Under the pieces are notes generated by a model. It was given only the letters and a program-made list of their open reading frames with translations, ran no database searches and was not told where the DNA came from. A stretch of 64,000 nt of DNA from Gordonia asplenii (GTDB lineage: Bacteria > Actinomycetota > Actinomycetes > Mycobacteriales > Mycobacteriaceae). Both the position numbers and the translations under genes were made by a program. The stretch is from the NCBI RefSeq assembly GCF_012933505.1, contig NZ_JABBNB010000015.1:1-64000 (forward strand). The letters are read 5' to 3'. Positions 1 to 8,182 of the stretch are shown piece after piece (position 1 is the stretch's first letter; each line of letters opens with the position of its first letter).

Positions 1-430
1 ATGCGCGTCGCCGAATCCCCGTTCCCCCGTTAGGCTTTCGGGTCACCAGCCCCCTCGTTACACCGAAGCTCGTTCCTCGCTTCGGCACTCGGGGAGCAGA
101 AGATTGCGACGCGACCGACGTCAATTGCACTCCGGGGGCAGGAACGCTCAGCGTCTCCGAAAGCCGGTTCCCCCGGTCTGCTTTTCGGCTCACCAGTCCC
201 CTCGTTACACCGAAGCTCGTGCCTCGCTTCGGCACTCGGGGAGCAGAGAAGGTTGCGGCACGACCGACGTCGACAGCATTCGGGAAACGATGCACGTCGC
301 CGAATCCCCGTTCCCCTGTGGGCTTTTCGGGTCACCAGCCCCCTCGTTACACCGAAGCTCGTTCCTCGCTTCGGCACTCGGGGAGCGGAGGCGTACGACG
401 CGACCGACAACGTGGACGGCACCCGGGGAG
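1..430. repeat. Tandem array of three ~145-bp repeat units at the window edge
   Basis: Three diverged copies begin near 1, 147 and 290. Each contains a GTTCCCC block (21, 167, 310), then a GGTCACCAG stretch, CTCGTTACACCGAAGCTCG and CTTCGGCACTCGGGGAGC. The period is 143-146 bp. Within each unit a shorter motif, CTCGGGGAGCAGAAGGTTGCG-like, recurs and continues to about 485. The array probably extends beyond the left edge. Open frames through it exist on both strands but only follow the repeat, so I call no gene here. Function unknown. Confidence 0.8.
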
Positions 431-478
431 CGGACGGTTGCGGCGCGACCAACAACAACAGCGCTCGGGGAGCAGAAG

Positions 479-536
479 GTTGCGCACCCGCGGAGCGATG
501 GGTTGCGCACCCGCCGAGCGATAGGTTGCGCACCCG
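479..536. repeat. Short 23-bp-period direct repeat
   Basis: Three exact copies of GTTGCGCACCCG lie at 479-490, 502-513 and 525-536, separated by 11-bp CGGAGCGAT-like spacers. They sit between the ~145-bp array and the stop of the FAD monooxygenase gene. Too few and too short for CRISPR. Confidence 0.75.
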
Positions 537-562
537 AAGTCCGGCGTCGCGGCGCCCGATCG

Positions 563-1711
563 TCACGCACTCGGATACGGTGGCAGTTCGATGTCTGTCG
601 CGAACCGATCTGTCAGCTTCATCATCAACAGGAACAATGGCGATGCCTTGAAGGTCCAGTTGCGCAAGGTGATTCGTGCTTTCGATGCCGGCGCCAGGAA
701 CGGCCCGGCGCTTGCCTTGCGGATCACCTTGGAGTACCGGCGCATCAGGTCGTCGTAGCACGCGAACGCCACCCGATGATCACCGTCCGCTCGAGCCAGT
801 TCGCCCGCCAGCACATACGCACCGACTATCGCCAACCCGGTTCCGAAGCCGCCCAGCGTGTTTCCGTAGGCGGAGTCGCCGACCAACGCCACTCGCCCGC
901 GCGTATAGCCGTCCATGGTGACCCGACCGAACGAGTCGAGATAGAACTCGGGCGTCGCAGACATCTGCTCCAACAATTCGGGAACCCGCCATCCGGCCCC
1001 GGCGAAGTTGTGCCGCAACAGCTCTCGCTGCTTCACCTCATCATCACGGTCGTGGCCTCGCTCCGACGAGGCGAACACGTACAACTGCGCGGCCTTCTGA
1101 CCACCGGTCCACACCAGCCGCCCCGGCTCGTTGTAGCCGATGCCGTGCGCGCGCTGGTCGCTGTGCTCACTCGCGCCGACCACCGCGTAGTAGTACCCGA
1201 GGAACTCGACGAACTCCACCTCTGGGCCAAAAGCCAAGCGCCGCACCGCAGAATGAATTCCGTCAGCACCGACGATCAAGTCGAACGACTCCGCAGCCGA
1301 CCGCGCGAACACCACATCCACCCGGTCATCGCGCTGAGCGAGCTCGGTGATTCGGTCATCGAATATATAACGCGTCGTATCTTTGGTCCGCTCATACAGA
1401 ATTGCCGCCAGATCTCCCCGCGCGATCTCGACGTCGCCGCCGATGAACTCGCCCGGAATCACCGCCTTCTTGCGACCTCGAGCGTCGACGATCTCCAGAT
1501 CGGTCTTGCCCGTTTGCCTTGCGTACACCTCGTCGCGAATACCCAACTCGCGTAGCACGCGGTCGTGAACGGCTCCCTTGAAGTCGACGGCCTGACCTCC
1601 GGGTCGCAAACCCGCGGCGAGTTCGACGACCGTGACGTCGTGCCCATAGCGCCCCAGGCTCAGGGCCAACGCCGGACCCGCGATGCTCGCCCCGGAAATC
1701 AGGATCTTCAT
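563..1711 (-). CDS. FAD-dependent aromatic-type monooxygenase
   Basis: A 382-residue class A flavoprotein monooxygenase (p-hydroxybenzoate hydroxylase fold, FAD_binding_3). Visible marks are the N-terminal dinucleotide-binding loop SGASIAGPALA, the central VGADGIHSAVRRL segment and the C-terminal FAD-ribityl motif VALVGDSAYGNTLGGFGTG. Such enzymes use NAD(P)H and O2 to hydroxylate aromatic or polyketide substrates, and TetX/Rox relatives inactivate antibiotics; the substrate here is unknown. I chose the ATG at 1711 because a GGGAGAAG ribosome-binding site precedes it; longer in-frame starts run into the operator and the neighbouring gene. It is divergent from a TetR gene and probably repressed by it. 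Confidence 0.85.
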   Translation of the reverse strand: MKILISGASIAGPALALSLGRYGHDVTVVELAAGLRPGGQAVDFKGAVHDRVLRELGIRDEVYARQTGKTDLEIVDARGRKKAVIPGEFIGGDVEIARGDLAAILYERTKDTTRYIFDDRITELAQRDDRVDVVFARSAAESFDLIVGADGIHSAVRRLAFGPEVEFVEFLGYYYAVVGASEHSDQRAHGIGYNEPGRLVWTGGQKAAQLYVFASSERGHDRDDEVKQRELLRHNFAGAGWRVPELLEQMSATPEFYLDSFGRVTMDGYTRGRVALVGDSAYGNTLGGFGTGLAIVGAYVLAGELARADGDHRVAFACYDDLMRRYSKVIRKASAGPFLAPASKARITLRNWTFKASPLFLLMMKLTDRFATDIELPPYPSA

Positions 1712-1721
1712 TGCTTCTCCC

Positions 1722-1750
1722 CTAAACTGTGTCTGTAGGACACGGTTTAG
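1722..1750. promoter_or_regulatory. Palindromic operator between monooxygenase and tetR
   Basis: Arms CTAAACTGTGTC (1722-1733) and GACACGGTTTAG (1739-1750) match as an inverted repeat at 11 of 12 positions around a 5-bp centre. The site lies between two divergent start codons, 11 bp from the monooxygenase ATG, as expected for a TetR-family operator repressing both directions. Binding by the adjacent regulator is inferred. Confidence 0.75.
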
Positions 1751-1796
1751 AGTAAGTCGAGAACAATGACTGCGCAACCACCCGACGGAGGAGTCG

Positions 1797-2495
1797 ATGC
1801 CCGACCACGCCAGGACGCACGAACTCTTGTGGGGCACTCCTCGGGCGCCGCGACGAGGCCCCCGACCATCGATGACGCTCGACGCGATCGTCGAGACCGG
1901 CATCGACATCGCCGACCGTGAGGGTGTCGCGGGTGTGACCATGCAGAAGGTCGCCGCCGCCCTCGGCGCGACCAAGATGGCGATCTACCGGTACGTCCCC
2001 GGTCGCGACGAGTTGCTCGCGGTCATGCTCGACCGCGCCATCGGTGGCGCGCCGGACCTGAGCACAATCGGCTGGCGCGACGGGCTCGCCGACTTCGCCC
2101 GGAAGATGTACGCGAGGAGCGCTGCTCACCCGTGGATCTTCGACGTCGCCAACGGCGTCCGGGTGTACGGACCCAACGAGTTGTCCTGGCTCGAGGCGGG
2201 ACTCGGCACATTGGCGACGACGACGCTGCCAGGCCCGGCAAGGCTCGACACCATCGTTCTCGTCACGGCGCATGTCCGCATGTTGACCGCACAGCACACG
2301 CAGTCGCAGGCAACCGAGACTGAGATAGCCGCCCTGATGGCCAAAATCCTTACACAGCAACCGGATTCGTTCCGACATGTCGCCAGCGTGTTCAGCGACC
2401 CGGACCGCGCGGGCCGGGACAACGCCTTCGACTTCGGCCTCTCGCGAATCCTCGACGGCGTCGCGGTACTGGTCGAGCAATCCCATGAGTCTTGA
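1797..2495 (+). CDS. TetR-family transcriptional regulator
   Basis: 232 residues. After about 25 residues, the N-terminal DNA-binding domain reads LDAIVETGIDIADREGVAGVTMQKVAAALGATKMAIYRYVPGRDELL, a classic TetR helix-turn-helix. The rest is a TetR_C-type ligand and dimerisation domain. A GACGGAGGAG ribosome-binding site lies about 6 bp before the ATG. It is divergent from the FAD monooxygenase across an 85-bp gap with one clear palindrome, so local control of that enzyme in response to its substrate is the simplest reading. The ligand cannot be told from sequence. Confidence 0.88.
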   Translation: MPDHARTHELLWGTPRAPRRGPRPSMTLDAIVETGIDIADREGVAGVTMQKVAAALGATKMAIYRYVPGRDELLAVMLDRAIGGAPDLSTIGWRDGLADFARKMYARSAAHPWIFDVANGVRVYGPNELSWLEAGLGTLATTTLPGPARLDTIVLVTAHVRMLTAQHTQSQATETEIAALMAKILTQQPDSFRHVASVFSDPDRAGRDNAFDFGLSRILDGVAVLVEQSHES

Positions 2496-2539
2496 CTTTC
2501 CAAGCAGGAAAGTAGAGACTACTTTCCACCAAGGAAAGT
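2495..2539. promoter_or_regulatory. Two identical ACTTTCC-N5-GGAAAGT palindromes
   Basis: Two 19-bp sites, 2495-2513 and 2521-2539, each have ACTTTCC and GGAAAGT arms around 5 bp (aagca and accaa). Centres are 26 bp apart. The first begins on the last base of the tetR stop codon and the second ends 10 bp before the next ATG. The arrangement suggests cooperative binding of a small winged-helix dimer, most simply the product of the gene at 3011, autoregulating its operon. Confidence 0.8.
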
Positions 2540-2549
2540 GAGGGAAACA

Positions 2550-3014
2550 ATGTCCGGTATCGATCATGACCAGGCGCGCAGCGCTCTCGACGCAGCCAGG
2601 CGCGCACAACGCAGTGTCGCCGACGAGGTGGGGCTCCCCCGCGGCTATTGGTGGGGAATGGCTGCCGGTTGGGTAGTGCTCGGCCTCCTCGCCGACTTCA
2701 CCCCGTCGTGGGTCACCACCGTCGCGACCATCGCCTTCTCGTTCGGTCACGCCCTCCTGGCGACCCGACTGCTCGACGGTCGGCACCGGACGTCGGGCAT
2801 TCAGCTCAGCCGGGAAACCGCCAGCCGCAAGATCCCGCTGATCGTGACCGGGATCCTCCTGGTGATGGTTGCCCTGACGATCGCCGCCGGATTCGCGCTC
2901 GGCGCCGACGGCGCCGCTCACTCGGCGTCGTGGGCAGCGGTGATCGTCGGAGCCGTCGTCGGATTCGGTGGGCCCGAGATCTTCTCCGCCGCACGACGTC
3001 TGGCGCACGCGTGA
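2550..3014 (+). CDS. Small integral membrane protein, unknown function
   Basis: 154 residues. A soluble N-terminus (about 35 residues, rich in A, R and D) leads into four hydrophobic segments near residues 38-54, 57-75, 97-118 and 128-145. I recognise no catalytic motif. The ATG at 2550 is preferred to the GTG at 2538 because AAGTGAGGG before it can serve as ribosome-binding site. The stop overlaps the start of the next gene (GTGA, 4 bp), so it is translated together with the winged-helix regulator. Pairs of a small regulator and a membrane protein of this kind are common in actinomycetes, but the role is not established. Confidence 0.75.
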   Translation: MSGIDHDQARSALDAARRAQRSVADEVGLPRGYWWGMAAGWVVLGLLADFTPSWVTTVATIAFSFGHALLATRLLDGRHRTSGIQLSRETASRKIPLIVTGILLVMVALTIAAGFALGADGAAHSASWAAVIVGAVVGFGGPEIFSAARRLAHA

Positions 3015-3313
3015 CACCCGACGGATTCGATGAGTTGATTCATCCGAGCACCAGATTGTCGCTGATGGCGACGCTCTCGGCGGCCGACTGGGCCGAGTTC
3101 GCATTCCTCCGCGAGCGGCTCGGCCTGTCCGATTCGGCTCTGTCCAAACAACTTTCGACCCTAGAGGACGCCGGCTATCTCACCACCGAGCGGCAGGCGA
3201 CGGGGCGACGTCGAACAGTGCGGGCACAGCTCACCGACAAGGGCCGGCAGGCACTCGCCGGACACCTGGCGGCGCTGCAGGAGATCGTGTCGCAGAGCGC
3301 GCCCACCCGATGA
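3011..3313 (+). CDS. Winged-helix transcriptional regulator (MarR/HTH_34-like)
   Basis: About 100 residues, almost entirely one winged-helix domain: PSTRLSLMATL, FAFLRERLGLSDSALSKQLS (recognition helix), TLEDAGYLTTERQ, then the wing GRRRTVRAQLT and a closing helix. It resembles the short transcriptional regulators of the DUF4364/HTH_34 group. The GTG start overlaps the preceding stop by 4 bp and its stop overlaps the next ATG by 4 bp, so it is the middle gene of a coupled three-gene operon. The twin palindromes upstream of the operon are its likely binding sites. Confidence 0.85.
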   Translation: MTPDGFDELIHPSTRLSLMATLSAADWAEFAFLRERLGLSDSALSKQLSTLEDAGYLTTERQATGRRRTVRAQLTDKGRQALAGHLAALQEIVSQSAPTR

Positions 3314-3798
3314 CAAACCTGCCGGATGATCGTTCGACGTATCTGGAGCGATTACATACCGACCTACCCGGCCACATCGTCGACGTGTTCGTGTACACGG
3401 TCGTGCTCAATCTCGCGATTCAGTATGTGCCGCAACTCATCAGCGAGACTTTCACGCTGTCGTTGTTCACCGCGATCCTGCTCAAGTTCGTCCTGGAACT
3501 GATCGTGTCCGCGAAGACCCGCCTGAAGCGGAACTTCCGGGCGGCTTCGTCGCGGGCGGGCCGCGTGGGCGCCGCGGTCACGCTGTGGCTGGTGCTGGTG
3601 GGCAGCAAGTTCTTGGTGATCGAACTGACGCACCTGCTGTTCGGTGACCGCGTGCACCTCGGCGGCTTTTGGTCGGTCAACGGTCTGATCGTGGTGCTGA
3701 TGCTCGCACGCGGCGGGGTGCGCCTACTCATCACACCACCTGAACTCAGCCCCGAACTTCGTTCTCCACAGCCATCCCCAGCTCCGCCCGCTGACTAG
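3310..3798 (+). CDS. Hypothetical membrane protein
   Basis: 162 residues with hydrophobic segments around 20-38, 45-63, 82-103 and 113-131, and a proline-rich soluble C-terminus (PPELSPELRSPQPSPAPP). No family recognised with confidence. The start overlaps the regulator stop as ATGA. The last 53 bp overlap the 3' end of the convergent regulator gene on the minus strand, so the two tails share sequence. Confidence 0.7.
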   Translation: MTNLPDDRSTYLERLHTDLPGHIVDVFVYTVVLNLAIQYVPQLISETFTLSLFTAILLKFVLELIVSAKTRLKRNFRAASSRAGRVGAAVTLWLVLVGSKFLVIELTHLLFGDRVHLGGFWSVNGLIVVLMLARGGVRLLITPPELSPELRSPQPSPAPPAD

Positions 3799-4645
3799 CC
3801 ACCCACGACGCCAACAGTTTCAGTCCGTCCGCGGCGGGTGTACCCGCTGCGGCGGTGTAGATGTTGAGTTGCAGTCCCGGCTCCGACGGAAGTTGCAACG
3901 CCTCGAAGTCCAGATCCAGCTGCCCGACGGCGGGGTGGCGCAACCGCTTTCGACCGCTGCGATGGAAGCGCACATCGTGCGACGCCCAACGCTGACGGAA
4001 AAGCTCACTGCGCGTGGATAATTCACCGACCAGCTCGATGAGGGCCTTGTCGTTGGGATTGCGGCCGGCCTCCATTCGCAGAAACGACGCGGCGTCGGCG
4101 GCGATGTGGTCGTAATCGACGAATAGTTCGCGGGCCCGCTCCGGGTAGAGGTAGATGAACCGTGTCGTATTCGCCGGGCGCCGCGGGTCGTCGAACACCG
4201 GTACATACAGGGCACGCGCGAGATCGTTCATCGCGAGGATGTCGTGGCGGCCGTTGCGTACCCAGGCCGGGGCGTCCGGGATCGCGTCGAGTATCTGCTG
4301 GACCGCGGGGCGCACCGTCTGCGCGGTAGCACGCGTGCGGCGTCGACCATGCTCATTCGACGCTCGCGCCAACGACGACAGATGGTCGCGCTCGGCCTCG
4401 TCCAGCTGCAGCGCCGCGGCGAGCGAGTCCAGCATGCTGTCCGACGCCCCGGACAGACTGCCTCGCTCGAGCCGGATGTAGTAGTCGACCGACATGCCGG
4501 CCAGCATCGCGACTTCCTCGCGGCGCAGTCCCTTGACCCGGCGGTTGCCGCCGTATGCGGGCAATCCCGCTTGATCCGGAGTGATGCGGGCACGCCGTGT
4601 ACTCAGAAACTCGCGGATCTCCGCACGTAGATTCGCTGAACCCAT
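3746..4645 (-). CDS. MmyB-type XRE-family regulator
   Basis: 299 residues. The N-terminal HTH_XRE domain contains REEVAMLAGMSVDYYIRLERG. The C-terminal half (about residues 100-280) is the MmyB-like PAS-type ligand-binding domain, with typical blocks NRHDILAMNDLARALY (here NGRHDILAMN), NTTRFIYLYPERARELFVDY and RWASHDVRFHRSGRKRLRHPAVGQLDLDFE. Such regulators sense fatty-acyl or small redox ligands. The ATG at 4645 begins MGSANLRAEIREFL, matching the family start. It is divergent from the alcohol dehydrogenase operon, which it probably controls. Confidence 0.88.
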   Translation of the reverse strand: MGSANLRAEIREFLSTRRARITPDQAGLPAYGGNRRVKGLRREEVAMLAGMSVDYYIRLERGSLSGASDSMLDSLAAALQLDEAERDHLSSLARASNEHGRRRTRATAQTVRPAVQQILDAIPDAPAWVRNGRHDILAMNDLARALYVPVFDDPRRPANTTRFIYLYPERARELFVDYDHIAADAASFLRMEAGRNPNDKALIELVGELSTRSELFRQRWASHDVRFHRSGRKRLRHPAVGQLDLDFEALQLPSEPGLQLNIYTAAAGTPAADGLKLLASWVASQRAELGMAVENEVRG

Positions 4646-4746
4646 CACTCCACGGTAGGCCCCGCGCACCGACGAAGGGAGGTACCGCCAATACCCCGAA
4701 CGATCGTCACTCCCCAGCTCGACGCCGGAGGAGTGAAGTAGAAGGC

Positions 4747-5796
4747 ATGCGAGCAACCTACATGTACGGTGCGGGCGACGTCCGCGTCATCGAAGCGACC
4801 GATCCGACCATCGAACTTCCCACCGATGCCCTGGTGCGCGTGGTCCGCGCCTGTGTCTGCGGCAGCGACCTTCATCCCTACCATTCGATGCCCCCGACCC
4901 CGGGCGGCTCGACGATGGGTCACGAGTTCATCGGCGTCGTCGAGGAGATCGGCTCCGACGTGTCGACGCTGCAGGTCGGCGACTTCGTGATCGCACCCTT
5001 CGCAGTCTCCTGCGGTGAGTGCGAGTTCTGCCGCGCCGGCCTGCAGACGTCGTGCCGCATCGGCGGATTCTGGAACGACGCGCACCTCGGCTCGGCCGGT
5101 GGACAGGCCGAAGCGGTCCGCGTTCCCTTCGCCGACGGCACTCTCGTGCCCGTCCCGGTCGACGAGTCCGCCGACGACGCCCTGCTGCACTCACTGCTCA
5201 CGCTCTCCGACGTCTACGGCACCGGCTGGCACGCCGCGGTACAGGGCCGCGTCCAGCCGGGCAGCACCGTCACGGTGATCGGCGACGGCGCCGTCGGTCT
5301 GCTCGCGGTGCTGTCGGCGAAACAGCTTGGTGCACAACGGATCGTGCTGATGGGACGCCACCGCGACCGCACCGATCTGGGTCGCGTGTTCGGCGCCACC
5401 GACGTCGTCGAAGAACGCGGTGACGAGGGTATCGCCGAGGTCGTCGAACTGACCGGCGGTCTGGGAAGCGAGATCGTCTTGGAGGCCGTCGGACATCGTC
5501 CCGCCTATGATCAGGCCCTCGGTGTCGTCCGCCCCGGTGGCGTCATCAGCCGCGTCGGGGTACCCCAATACGCCGATGCGCCAGTCGGTTTCGCGACGCT
5601 GTTCGGCCCGAACATCACCCTGACCGGTGGCCCCGCTCCGGTGCGCGCCTACATCGAACGTCTGCTGCCGGCGGTGCTCGACGGATCGGTGAATCCCGGT
5701 CGGGTATTCGATTCTGTTGTCTCCCTGGATGACACGCCGGCCGGCTATGCAGCGATGGATGCGCGCGAGGCACTGAAGGTGGCAGTACGACCGTGA
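4747..5796 (+). CDS. Zinc-dependent alcohol dehydrogenase (MDR family)
   Basis: 349 residues. The GroES-like domain carries the catalytic zinc ligands in VCGSDLHPYH and the GHEFIGVVEEIG segment, plus the structural zinc loop CGECEFCRAGLQTSC. The Rossmann domain follows with VTVIGDGAVGLLAVLSAKQLGA. Oxidises an unidentified alcohol with NAD(P)+. The ATG at 4747 follows a GGAGGAG site. It is the first gene of a coupled operon: its stop overlaps the exporter start by 4 bp. The divergent MmyB-type regulator is the probable controller. Confidence 0.88.
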   Translation: MRATYMYGAGDVRVIEATDPTIELPTDALVRVVRACVCGSDLHPYHSMPPTPGGSTMGHEFIGVVEEIGSDVSTLQVGDFVIAPFAVSCGECEFCRAGLQTSCRIGGFWNDAHLGSAGGQAEAVRVPFADGTLVPVPVDESADDALLHSLLTLSDVYGTGWHAAVQGRVQPGSTVTVIGDGAVGLLAVLSAKQLGAQRIVLMGRHRDRTDLGRVFGATDVVEERGDEGIAEVVELTGGLGSEIVLEAVGHRPAYDQALGVVRPGGVISRVGVPQYADAPVGFATLFGPNITLTGGPAPVRAYIERLLPAVLDGSVNPGRVFDSVVSLDDTPAGYAAMDAREALKVAVRP

Positions 5797-7217
5797 CGAC
5801 CGATCTGCGTGCGCCGACGACGTCGGCCTCACCGGCAAAGGCCGGTGCGATCCTCGCCATCATTCTCGTCGGCTATTTCATGGTGTTGCTGGACAATTCG
5901 GTGATCTTCACCGGTCTGCCGAGTATCCGTGCGGGACTGGGACTTTCGGCGGCGCAGTTGTCGTGGGTACAAGACTCCTACGTGCTGGTGTTCGGCGGTC
6001 TGCTCCTGTTGGCCGCACGGGCCGGCGACATCGTCGGTCGTCGTCGACTGTTCATCGTCGGCTTGGCGATCTTCGGCGCGGCCTCACTGCTGGTCGGCGT
6101 CGCACCGTCGGCCTGGTGGATGATCGCGGCGCGGGCCCTCCAGGGCGTCGGAGCGGCCATCGTCGCGCCGACGTCGCTGGCGTTGATCACCACCTACTTT
6201 CACGGCGAAGCGCGCAGGCGAGCCGTCGCGTGGTACGCCGCGGCCGCCGGCATCGGCGCGAGCGCAGGGCTGTTGATCGGAGGCGCCGTCACCGAATGGC
6301 TGTCGTGGCGCGCGGCGTTTCTGATCAACGTCCCGATCGCCGTGGCGATGATGGTCGCCGCACACCGGATTCTGGCCGAAACCGACCGTCGGACAGGACG
6401 ATTCGACGCGGTCGGCGCAGTGGTGTCGACGCTCGGCGTCGGGTCCCTCGTCTACGGTGTGATCACATCGTCGGAGACCGGCTGGGGTTCGTCGCGAGTA
6501 GTCGGATCGCTGACCGTCGGTGTGCTCCTCCTCGTGCTGTTGGCGATCAACGAGAGTCGTGCCGACCAACCGATCATGCCGCTGCGCCTGTTCGCGAGCC
6601 GAGAGCGCAGCGGAGCGTATGCGGTGCGTTTCCTGTATCTCGGCGCGATGATGGGCTTCTTCTACTTCACGACCCAATTGATGCAGGACGCGTTGGGCTT
6701 CACGCCATTTCAGGCGGGGCTGGGCTTTCTCCCGATGACCGCCGTCAACTTCGCTGTGGCGCTGACCATTCCACGACTGGCCCGCCGCTACTCGACGGGA
6801 ACCTTGCTACTCGCGGGAACTTTCGTCACGCTGGCGGGCATGGCCTGGTTGAGCCGCGCGTCCCTCGACGACTCCTATCTGCTGTCCGTCGCCGCCCCGA
6901 TGGTCTTGATCGGCATCGGCCAGGGGCTCGCTTTCGCACCGATGACCGGTGCGGGCATCGCACGTGTGTCGCCCGACGACGCCGGTGCCGCGTCGGGCGT
7001 GGTGAACACCGCACACCAACTGGGTTCCGCGATGGGACTCGCTGTGCTGGTGGCGATTTCGTCCGGGATCGGCGGACTCTCCACGCCCGACGGTGTCGTC
7101 GCCCAGGTGTCGGCAGCTCTGTCCGGCAGCGCCGTCCTATTGCTCGTCGCGACCGTGATCGTCGCGGTCGTGATCGTTCCCGCACAACGCAACCAACCCG
7201 AAGGAGTAGTGCGATGA
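5793..7217 (+). CDS. MFS drug exporter, EmrB/QacA (DHA2) type
   Basis: 474 residues, membrane protein with many hydrophobic helices. Motif A-like GDIVGRRRLFIVG follows helix 2, the N-terminal motif LLDNSVIFTGLPSIRAGLGLS typical of DHA2 proteins is present, and ALQGVGAAIVAPTSLALI marks motif B/C. It would export lipophilic compounds at the expense of the proton gradient. The GTG start overlaps the dehydrogenase stop (GTGA), and its stop overlaps the next ATG. Operon context suggests redox detoxification plus efflux. Confidence 0.88.
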   Translation: MTTDLRAPTTSASPAKAGAILAIILVGYFMVLLDNSVIFTGLPSIRAGLGLSAAQLSWVQDSYVLVFGGLLLLAARAGDIVGRRRLFIVGLAIFGAASLLVGVAPSAWWMIAARALQGVGAAIVAPTSLALITTYFHGEARRRAVAWYAAAAGIGASAGLLIGGAVTEWLSWRAAFLINVPIAVAMMVAAHRILAETDRRTGRFDAVGAVVSTLGVGSLVYGVITSSETGWGSSRVVGSLTVGVLLLVLLAINESRADQPIMPLRLFASRERSGAYAVRFLYLGAMMGFFYFTTQLMQDALGFTPFQAGLGFLPMTAVNFAVALTIPRLARRYSTGTLLLAGTFVTLAGMAWLSRASLDDSYLLSVAAPMVLIGIGQGLAFAPMTGAGIARVSPDDAGAASGVVNTAHQLGSAMGLAVLVAISSGIGGLSTPDGVVAQVSAALSGSAVLLLVATVIVAVVIVPAQRNQPEGVVR

Positions 7218-8098
7218 CTGTTCCCACCATCACCCTCAACAGCGGAATCACCATGCCCGCCTTGGGCTTCGGTGTCTTTCAGACTCCGCCGCAGGAGACC
7301 ATCGACGCGGTCACCACCGCGCTCGATGTCGGCTACCGCCATATCGACACCGCCGCAGCCTATTTCAACGAGCGCGAGGTAGGCGAGGCGTTACGACGGT
7401 CGTCGTTGGATCGCGACGAGATCTTCGTCGAGACCAAAGTGTGGATCAGCGATTTCGGCTACGACGCCACGCTGCACGCGTTCGACAAAAGTGCGGGAAA
7501 GCTGGGCATCGAGCACATCGATCTGCTGATCCTGCACCAGGCGCTGCCGAGCCGATTCGATCTGACCGTCGGCGCCTACCGCGCGCTGGAAACGCTTCTC
7601 GCCGATGGGCGCGTGCGAGCCATCGGCGTCAGCAACTTCATGCCGGATCACTTGCGAAACCTCCTCGACGCCACGTCGGTCGTGCCCGCAGTGAACCAGA
7701 TAGAGGTGCACCCCTACTTCCGGCAGACCGCGGTGCTCGACGCCGACGCCGCGCACGGCGTCGTGTCGCAGGCATGGTCACCGATCGGCGGAATCACCTT
7801 CTATCGCGACAGTGGGCACTCGTCGACGCTGACCGACCCGGTCATCGGCGCGATCGCCGCCGCACACGGGAAGTCCGCGGCCCAGGTGATGCTCAGGTGG
7901 CACCTGCAACAGGGGCGCCAGGCGATCCCGAAGTCGGTGACGCCCGCTCGCATCGCGCAGAACTTCGACATCTTCGACTTCGAGCTGAGCGAAGGAGAAT
8001 TGGCGCAGATCGATGCGCTCGACACCGGCAGCCGGGGCGGTCCGGAACCTGAGCAGATCACGCTGGAAACCTTCGGTCGGGAAATCCCCGAGGCGTAG
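7214..8098 (+). CDS. Aldo/keto reductase
   Basis: 294 residues, TIM-barrel NADPH-dependent reductase. Family signatures are present: ITMPALGFGVFQ, GYRHIDTAAAYFNEREVGEALRRS (catalytic Asp and Tyr), FVETKVWISDFGYD (catalytic Lys), IDLLILHQALP (catalytic His), and IPKSVTPARIAQNFDIFDFELSEGEL near the C-terminus for NADPH binding. The ATG overlaps the exporter stop (ATGA) and has AAGGAG upstream. Third and last gene of the operon. Confidence 0.92.
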   Translation: MTVPTITLNSGITMPALGFGVFQTPPQETIDAVTTALDVGYRHIDTAAAYFNEREVGEALRRSSLDRDEIFVETKVWISDFGYDATLHAFDKSAGKLGIEHIDLLILHQALPSRFDLTVGAYRALETLLADGRVRAIGVSNFMPDHLRNLLDATSVVPAVNQIEVHPYFRQTAVLDADAAHGVVSQAWSPIGGITFYRDSGHSSTLTDPVIGAIAAAHGKSAAQVMLRWHLQQGRQAIPKSVTPARIAQNFDIFDFELSEGELAQIDALDTGSRGGPEPEQITLETFGREIPEA

Positions 8099-8126
8099 GG
8101 CGGCGTCGAACAGCCCGGCGTCGAAC

Positions 8127-8140
8127 TAGAACGTGTTACA
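8127..8140. promoter_or_regulatory. KstR-type operator motif
   Basis: TAGAACGTGTTACA fits the published mycobacterial KstR consensus TNNAACNNGTTNNA at all eight fixed positions. It lies 43 bp upstream of the proposed GTG start of the SnoaL-like gene, in a promoter-sized gap. KstR represses sterol catabolism genes; no other sterol gene is visible in the window, so the link rests on the motif alone. Confidence 0.5.
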
Positions 8141-8182
8141 GTTCCCGGTGATACCGTGCGTCTGCCCGAGGAGGGTTCCACC

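Noticed and set aside
479-536. Possible CRISPR fragment
   Set aside because: Only three 12-bp copies with similar, not unique, 11-bp spacers and no cas genes.
30-761. 243-codon minus-strand frame through the left repeat array
   Set aside because: Its peptide repeats (ELRCNEG) merely translate the DNA repeat, and it overlaps the end of the monooxygenase gene.
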